From Rhynchonema sp. JSB1_4 (lineage: Eukaryota > Nematoda > Chromadorea > Monhysterida > Xyalidae), in assembly GCA_030248065.1 (NCBI GenBank), contig JASAMV010008001.1, forward strand, positions 1 through 24,152: a stretch of 24,152 bases of DNA, given 5' to 3'. Below the pieces are notes generated by a model. The model was not told the origin of the DNA, ran no database searches, and saw only the letters and a list, made by a program, of their open reading frames with translations. Both the position numbers and the translations under genes were made by a program. Below, piece after piece: positions 17,901-24,152 of the stretch; position 1 is the stretch's first letter, and every line of letters starts with the position of its first letter.

Positions 17901-20694
17901 TTGACGCAGACTCACATGTCAGGAAAGCATTATGTAAGGACCTGTAAGTGACACTGCAGATAGTACATAGAGTCCGTCAGGTTTGGCCAGCAGTTTTTTT
18001 CGCGAATGACCACAAACGAAATTTCGCAGCTGTGAATTAGTGGTATTCGGCATCGAAAATACACGCAAGGTCGAAAATACACATGTACTTTCTGACAGAT
18101 GAACCAAAAGCAAGCTGAAATCATTCCGAAGGACCTATATGTACCAGTGGAGAGTTCTGTTTCACAGCCGGGCGTTGCGAAGCAGGACATTTTGCTGTTT
18201 CCCCAAAACTTATAAAAAAACCGTGTTCAACATGTTTTGCTTTTCACAGAAATAAAAAGAAAACAAAAATTGACCGACACCCACCAATGCGAGCATTATG
18301 AATGCGAACTGTATGCCGTCAGTGAACGTGCCGGCATAAAAGCCGCCGATGCACAAATAGCACAACATGGCACACACACTGCCCAGTGCGCACAGCGGCG
18401 ATGAAAGATCGAGTAGACTAGATTGGATCGAACCTGAATCCATGCGGCGGGAATTTATGCTAATTTCGTGAGGTTCATTTTTTTTCTAAAAAAAAGTTGT
18501 AGAAAGGCATGCAGTCAGAGTTATCAGCTATACTTCTGCGTTTGATATCGAGAAACGGTGGCCTTGGATTATGAACCGGACGTCCCTGTCATCTTTTTTG
18601 CAAACCTCCTGTCCAAACACCGGAATTTCTATGTTTCGCCAACCTCAATATTCGCAACTCGACCCAAAAAAATCTACCAGTGACATTTTCTCCAAGAATG
18701 ACAAATCTAGATAATGAGAAATACAAGGTCAAAAACGTTTTTTTGAAACATCGTTGGGCCGACCTAAATTTGATATGACAACGGTTGCCATGAACACGTC
18801 GGCGACCAGCACGGGCACGAATAGAAAGGCGCCGACGCGTGCGCCGTACACGCATTGGAATGGATCGATGATAGTGACGTAGCCGTCGGAGTACATCGCG
18901 CGTGAAAACAGTGTACCGCCTGCATCGAGAAATATGGTTCAGTATTGCGTTAGCAAAACAAGCGAGCGATGCATGTTGTCTTTTGGCCAAAAAAAATTAA
19001 CTATATTTTGGCTGATGATGACTATGTAAATCGCTCGTGTTGGGACGAATATAAGACAAAATGACATATTGATGACGTTAGGAACTTTAAAAAACCGCGT
19101 GCACTGCCACTGACCGACAATAAGACTGAGCGCGGATGCAATCGGAATATGGCACCAGAGTAATCCCTGTTCATAAATTTCCTGTACGATCGCGTTCGGC
19201 CCGATTCCACCGGTTTTAATGGCTGTAAATATTAAAAAAAATAAATTTCAAAAAGCAAAACGATAACAACAATTAGCAAACTGACCAAGCATACTGAGCG
19301 TTCCCATGACCCAGCCGATATTTCTATCGGCCAACAGATGACGTCCGGCCAACGGCACTGGGGGTTTGGTGGACGAATCTGCACAGATGTTTTGAGGGTG
19401 TTTACGATGTTTGGATTCAGAATTTTAACAAAAAATTTCACAATTTTGAGTGAAGATGTCAAATAAAAAAATACGCTGAAAAGTGTTGCGCAATCCAACC
19501 AACACCAACTCCAAACTGACTGACCACTGGAATATGACGCGGGACTGCCCAGCGGCCTGATGCCCCTGACGCTCGGCGGTTCGCCGTGTCGCTGATGGAA
19601 CATGTGGTCGTTCTCGTCGGAAATGTTGGCCGGCATCGAATTGCTGATCGGAAATGGCGGCGTGCCGCGATGTCTCACTGAACAGCGATACAAGAACTTT
19701 ATATATTTTTTTATCAATTTTTAATAATTTTATCGAACTTCTCATATTCACAGTTTAGCGACGAACGACGAAAATTGTACAGTAGTGTGCAAAACAAAAA
19801 GGCGGAAAATCGCCTTTTGTGCAACCTTATGATTACATGCCCTTCAACGCAACATAAACTATCCGGTAACCTGCTCGATGCACCATCGCATGGGTGTCGG
19901 TTTGAACTGTTGTGTCTAATGTTTCAAATTCGCTGCGAATGTTTTCCGTAGACGTACCCACGTCAACCGACCTGAAGTTTCAGGAACATTATTAGGATAT
20001 GTTGCGTCGACAACAATAGCAGCAAAAAAATAAATTGCGAATCAGGAATTGTTAGGATAGTAGTGAACCATATTTCGCGCTTATTGCTAACCGTGATTTG
20101 CCCAACCAGCCGATGCTCGGTCGTTGCGCGTCATCGTCCCTCCCGGCGGTAGCGTGCGGCAGGATATGGTTGCTGAGAATGTCCAATGGCTGTGGCGGTG
20201 CGGGAAGGTCGAGTGATGATTGGCTGTGCAGCGCGGGTGCGGAACGATTGTGATTGGTTGCAGCCGATGCGAGATTCGTGTGCGTTGTGTCGCGACTGGG
20301 GCCGGATGTCAGTGACGTCTCTAACAGTCTGAGTAAGTCCAGTGCATCTTCGCTGCCACCGCCGCCTTCGTCCTGGAAGATACGAAAAATTGTTACGATA
20401 TCTCATTTTTGCACGTCAAGGAACTATTAAATTTTGGTATTCTTGACACTCGTGCTTCATTAAGTTGAAAATCAAACAAAAACATTCGAAACCGAGCTAA
20501 TCTACCATAGATGGCGAAAAACGAAAACTGAAACACAAAACTATGCGACTATTTTCATAACTGACCTCCTCCTCCTTGTTCTCGTCATCACCACTATCTT
20601 CGTCTGTGAGACAGCGGGTAGCGCACAGCCCCAATATGATTAAGACCAAATAGAATGTGCCCACGGCCAACACGCCCATTAACTGCTCGGGCAT
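14973..20694 (-). CDS. SLC5A7: High-affinity choline transporter-like protein (SLC5A7/CHT family), about 758 aa
   Basis: A sodium-solute symporter family protein; CHT imports choline into cholinergic terminals. Exons (minus): 20694-20566, 20372-20092, 19673-19525, 19378-19286, 19222-19115, 18919-18764, 18433-18285, 17852-17700, 17460-17331, 16889-16678, 15929-15660 and 15419-14973, all in phase. CHT landmarks: DGYVTIIDPFQCVYGARVG (human KGYVTMLDPFQQIYGKRMG), FTDGIQF, LILGGVPMQSYFQRIFS, AAGDSAIFGLATMFTQNIY, VFPQLFCVIY with SNTYGAVAG, and PYRTLAMLANLLTIICVS. Residues 4-27 form TM1. Residues 28 to about 203 are a large polar insertion encoded mostly by exons 2 and 3; human CHT has about 20 residues there. 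The TM2 motif WVGGGYINGTAE is replaced by IKTGGIGPNAIVQ. The C-tail has a Q5 run. The exon 3 acceptor is uncertain: 19677, with exon 2 extended to 20069, also keeps frame and gives about 767 aa. Transport activity is not assured. Confidence 0.93.
15440..15461. repeat. (ATT)n microsatellite in a transporter intron
   Basis: About seven ATT units lie in the intron between the last two exons of the choline transporter-like gene, some 20 bp from the terminal exon acceptor. Confidence 0.8.
16152..16200. repeat. GC-rich nested hairpin in transporter intron 10
   Basis: GGCCTGCGC pairs with GCGCAGGCC, and inside it GCAGGCTC faces GAGCCTGC across a two-base spacer. It is intronic with no coding role; it may be part of a decayed element. 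Confidence 0.5.
16464..16638. mobile_element. Foldback element in transporter intron 10
   Basis: Twenty-nine-base arms at 16464-16492 and 16610-16638 pair with two mismatches (core ATACGAGCCCGATTTCGGAG). Near the centre is a perfect small hairpin, ACGTTGTA-GAA-TACAACGT (16545-16563). The concentric arrangement suggests one 175-bp foldback unit. It lies 39 bp inside the intron from the exon 10 donor. No target duplication was recognised. Confidence 0.65.
20092..20372 (-). other. Exon 2 of the transporter: extra domain in the first loop
   Basis: This 281-bp exon has a TTCCAG acceptor and a GTTAGC donor. It encodes about 94 polar residues between TM1 and TM2, beginning DEGGGGSEDALDLLRLLE, then Ser/Thr/Asn/His-rich with a Pro run (LDLPAPPQPLDIL). 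With the acidic end of exon 1 (DEDSGDDENKEEE) and exon 3 it makes the enlarged loop, predicted cytoplasmic if topology follows human CHT. No known domain is visible. Confidence 0.75.
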
Positions 20695-22116
20695 TTTGGC
20701 CAAATATTGATAATTTTAGCTTTTAAAATTATAAGAGTTCAGATGTGCTCTGAGATTTGCGTTAATATCGAGCTGCATTTTTTCATTGGAAATTTTAAAT
20801 CCGCGTACCGCATCGGACCCTCATCGTCCCGTTATTTTCTGAAATACACAACGTCAGTGACTTCAAAAGTTCTTGACGGTTATTTCATCTTCTATATGAC
20901 TGACGTTAAGGTATGTTATGCGATCTGGCACCGAAAACAAAGTTTATGCGGTAAGATCAAATCCACTAGGCCGATCAACATTTACCACAGCCATTTACAA
21001 CCTGTGTCATAAAATGTGGCGAAGCTACTGTTTGTTAATGCAGGTCGCTTATGACAATATGAGCCAACCGTGCAGAGAAAGTTCGCAACAAACAATAAGG
21101 AAGATTCCCATAGCTCAGAGCCATAACGACAATCTGTCTATGTTACGAATGGGTTAGTATAGGTATATGGTTTCGTGCTTGGTGCCTCATTTGACTGTCA
21201 TAAATTTGAAACAAACGGCCGCACCACGCGCTACTCTGCTTGGGCTCATTCACCAACATGCGACAAGAAACCCTAACGATGAACCATATTCAGAGCGCGC
21301 ACTTTGCCGCTGAGAAATTTTGCGCGCCAAAATTTTGGTCGCAGTTTCGTTCTGCTGCTGCTGCGGGCCAGCTGAAACGCACATTACACGCGACTCGAAA
21401 CACTTTTTTCGTTCGTTCTTCGTTCGAATATGACAAATAGGAGCGCATTATTATGCAGCCGGAAAAAACTTTCCTGTTCATATATGTATGTAGATACAAA
21501 TAAATGCACGAGTAAAGCTGGACGTAGGCAATGGAGAACGCCGGTGCGAGAGAAAAATTGCGGACAATGAAAAGAACCATATTTGAGTGCACCCCAAAAT
21601 CCCTGTTCAGATATGCAAAAACAACAACTGTTTTCGAGCCGCACAAAACAACAATATGAATGCTGGCACTTGTTCTTGAAGCAACTGCAGCAATATGTTT
21701 CAGACTCATACTAATCGTCGTTTCGCTGAACAACGTCTACAAATCTGCACCAAAACCAAACATTTTGGAGTGTAGAGTGTTGCGTCCACAAACCACACAC
21801 AGACCCCAAATGAGCAAGGAACATAAACAATATACGCTAAAATTTACGTTGAAGGAATGCGGAAGGGGCTCGTTGGCATATAAGTGGCTGTGTGTGTGTG
21901 TCCCTTTCTTATGGAGCTTTTCCAGCCATAATCAGTCACGTAGACGAAGTTTTCGGTCTTGTGGGTGGTTCGAAGATCTATGATGATGATGCACACCGCA
22001 CTGCAGCCACTTGCTGTACCACCCTTGACTCCGTACGACCTGTCTGAGTCCGTGTGCTGGGCTACAGTCACAGGGATGGGTCCCGATCAATTAGGGCCCG
22101 TCATCTGAATATTCAG
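20695..22116. other. Intergenic region upstream of the transporter
   Basis: No gene is recognised with confidence. ATG ACT GAC GTT AAG at 20896-20910 followed by a strong GTATGT donor could be a first exon (MTDVK, phase 0) for the terminal exon at 22117. That would imply a 46-aa protein if no middle exons exist; this is a guess. The choline transporter promoter should lie at the left end of this region. Confidence 0.3.
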
Positions 22117-22242
22117 ATTAATCTGAAGTCCAAGCCTAAAGCCAAGCCTCAAAGCACGAGTGCCAGTTGGTCCGGCCCCAAGTTCGATTGGGCCCAGAAG
22201 CCAGCTTCCACCTGGGGCTACTACGCTCCTAAGATGCAATAG
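22117..22242 (+). CDS. Terminal exon of an unrecognised plus-strand gene (41 codons)
   Basis: After an acceptor ATATTCAG (22109-22116) the frame reads INLKSKPKAKPQSTSASW, then SGPKFDWAQKPAS and TWGYYAPKMQ, and ends in TAG at 22240-22242. Codon use is biased (AAG for Lys, GCC/GCT for Ala, TCC for Ser) in contrast with the surrounding AT-rich DNA, which argues for a real and perhaps well expressed gene. The tail is basic with Trp, Pro and Tyr, and I do not recognise it. The upstream exon is uncertain (see 20896-20910). No AATAAA was found close behind the stop. Confidence 0.55.
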   Translation: MNLKSKPKAKPQSTSASWSGPKFDWAQKPASTWGYYAPKMQ

Positions 22243-24152
22243 CAATATGCTCAATCATTAGTAATTTGCTCTGTACTGTATTATGCAGTAACTTAACTTA
22301 GAACCAGAAAAAATGCACCATCTGATCCACTGGGAAATTATTCAGTGCTGCTGTACTAACGTAAGTACTTGTGTCGATAATGTCCAATACAAACACAAGC
22401 ATGTACATAACTGCAACAGACATATACACACAACGGCACAACGGCACGAAAACTGCCGGGGAGCGGTTGCCGGCGGTTACACGCTGATCCAATTTGTGAT
22501 AAAAAGTGCAAGAAAAATGGTGACAAATAAGCTATGTCAGTGTTTTCGACGATGACATCAGAAGTAAATGGCAGGTTCGTGTTATAACTGGTGACCTTTG
22601 ACCGGTTGATTGATCAGTTGATGTTCGAGAAACGAAGTAAGAGAGACCGGAATTGAGTTGAAAGAACCGGTAGGAGCAAAGGCTAACGCCAAGCGCAACA
22701 AAAAACTATACTCTTTTACAGATTGCTTCTCAAGTCAATGTGAAAAGACTGTGAATGAAAATTGTTACACATTGGTACCGTGCGTGTAAACCCTCTCACA
22801 AGAATACCGCAGAGCACTCACTGGATGGCCTTATGAAGAGCATAAGGAACATTGCCCAGCAACATGACGTCATATCCGAGTAAAGTCAGAATGCATAAGA
22901 CAGGTGCATCAGGGGGAAAACTCTTCAGACATATATACACGACACTAATATTCCTCAATCACTTCATTCCGAGCCCACCATGTCCGTTTGATGTGTGCTG
23001 ACAAGTTCGAACCGGCTGTTGTGTTTTGAAAACTTTTACAAGTCCCCGCGCTTGTCAATGTCAAAGTGAGGGTGATGTGACACTTGCTCATCGGTTGGCC
23101 CCGGTTCCGGTTCAGGTGTGCCTACGATTTGTTTGTATCCACTGTGAAACATCAGCCTGCTGGCCGTCATCTGCTTGAAGAGCGCACTATAATACGTTGC
23201 AGACGTTCTTAATGCAACCAGAGCGCGCAGTGGCAGGCCGTGTGATGATACACACAGCGATGAATTAAATATGACCGATCACCGAGTTTGATGCAACATC
23301 AACATTCTTTAAGTGTGCAAGAGAGAACAGCCATTTTAAGGAACCCTGACTTTGCAAGGCAACTAGATAGGAACTTTCCGATTCTGGGCGTGGGTGAATT
23401 GACTCTTTGTTGAATCAATCAGCAGACCGACATTCAGAATTCTCCACGTGTTGACATTGTTGCTCAGGCGAACATCATGAAGAACGTCAACAGTACTAAC
23501 ATTTTTTTTTGGCTGGGTCGAGCAATAAAAACGACCCACACCCCTTTTTCATCCAACATTTTGCGTTTTCAGAATCGTTTGTTTGGCTCTTGAGAGCCGA
23601 AGGGGACGAGAACTAATGACGCCTGACCGGCTCTGAAAGTTTGTGGGAGACATTATGCACCTGAAGAACGTCTAGCTAAACAAACGACGCACCCAACCCC
23701 CCCCCGCCAAAACTGGACATCACGTTTCGTTCGGCACACGTGACATCAAGGGACAAAATATACGTATGTTTCGAGGATTCATTTCAGATCAGAAAGTCTA
23801 TCAAGCCAAAAGGGAACTTGCAAGAGCAGCGCCAGCTTATAGGTTATGTAACAGGCCTGATCTTAGGCTTGGGCTTCGACACTTCGACACTTGGGCTGCG
23901 ACCAACATCTATGTATCCATAGTTGTTGTTCCCAACACCATAATTTATGACACGCAATATCCAGTCCCATATGAAGTCAACCCGTTCGCCAAGTGTATAC
24001 ACACGGTACTGTATGTGTCGCGCGTCTGTGTGACGGACGACGCAAAAAACTCGTGTAGATTTACATTGTTCAACGGCCGGTCGAAACAACGGGAACAAAT
24101 GCATCAGCATAAGGAGAAAACGTTGTGTTCGAAACGAGAACATACTGTATGT
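22243..24152. other. Right-end region, mostly unassigned
   Basis: No exon pattern that I can support was seen beyond the small ORF listed separately. A copy of the GTGAAACATCAGCCTG word lies at 23144-23159. A short CCGGTTCCGGTTC run at about 23100 resembles the foldback termini at 14710. A C10 tract is at about 23697-23706. Confidence 0.4.
23844..24143 (-). CDS. Candidate small ORF, 99 aa, possible signal peptide
   Basis: It begins with a true ATG (24143-24141) and ends in TAA. The N-terminus MFSFRTQRFLLMLMHLFPLF could act as a signal peptide or anchor; the remainder is basic and aromatic (ERVDFIWDWILRVINYG) with two Cys after the hydrophobic stretch. No family is recognised, there is no supporting splice or polyA context, and its length is only modest for chance. 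It could equally be a fragment of a mobile element. Confidence 0.25.
   Translation of the reverse strand: MFSFRTQRFLLMLMHLFPLFRPAVEQCKSTRVFCVVRHTDARHIQYRVYTLGERVDFIWDWILRVINYGVGNNNYGYIDVGRSPSVEVSKPKPKIRPVT

Noticed and set aside
17919..18190. Minus-strand open frames inside transporter intron 7
   Set aside because: The flanking exons 18433-18285 and 17852-17700 join in phase 0 and give a continuous match to the CHT family, so this stretch is intron.
23585..23598. GGCTCT-TG-AGAGCC hairpin resembling a histone mRNA stem-loop
   Set aside because: The canonical histone element has a four-base loop (TTTC type) between six-base stems; here the loop is two bases and no histone reading frame is nearby.
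1..24152. CRISPR array, prophage, bacterial operon or intact tRNA/rRNA gene
   Set aside because: No direct repeats with unique spacers, no compact uninterrupted gene arrays, and no full cloverleaf was seen; the only tRNA-like signal is the isolated A box in repeat B.

Overview
The window is from an intron-rich invertebrate animal genome. Coding sequence is split into short exons joined by phase-matched introns. The recognisable genes are an intraflagellar-transport GTPase (IFT22/RABL5), a high-affinity choline transporter-like protein (SLC5A7/CHT family) and a peptide-type GPCR, so the animal has cilia and probably cholinergic and peptidergic neurons. Introns and intergenic DNA are full of short non-autonomous foldback/MITE-like elements. 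I cannot fix the phylum. There is no bacterial operon, phage or CRISPR signal.

Layout. 1-152: tandem 60-bp repeat with a coding-like reading frame. 2848 to 1296 (minus): first three exons of a class A GPCR (TM1 to TM3 with ERY); the rest is not in the window. 7888 to 4241 (minus): eight exons of a complete 567-aa secreted proline-rich protein with no recognised family. 7889-11099: mostly intergenic repeats, with an X-box-like site at 10970-10983 just before the next gene. 11100-14275 (plus): complete five-exon IFT22, 184 aa. 20694 to 14973 (minus): complete twelve-exon CHT-like transporter, about 758 aa, convergent with IFT22. 20695-24152: mostly unassigned, with one convincing terminal exon (22117-22242, plus) and one weak small ORF.

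I built the gene models by hand from splice sites, reading phase and protein family resemblance recalled from memory; no search was run. In the four main models all 25 chosen donor sites carry G at +5, and all 22 complete introns preserve reading phase. The +3 base is a pyrimidine at 14 of 25 donors, which is unusual. In two genes the AATAAA signal starts 0-1 nt after the stop codon. The most interesting observations are this donor-site pattern, the near-zero 3'UTRs, the perfect X-box in front of IFT22, the CHT homologue with a roughly 175-residue insertion and an altered TM2 motif, and a probable dispersed repeat lying in the sense direction in introns of two genes.
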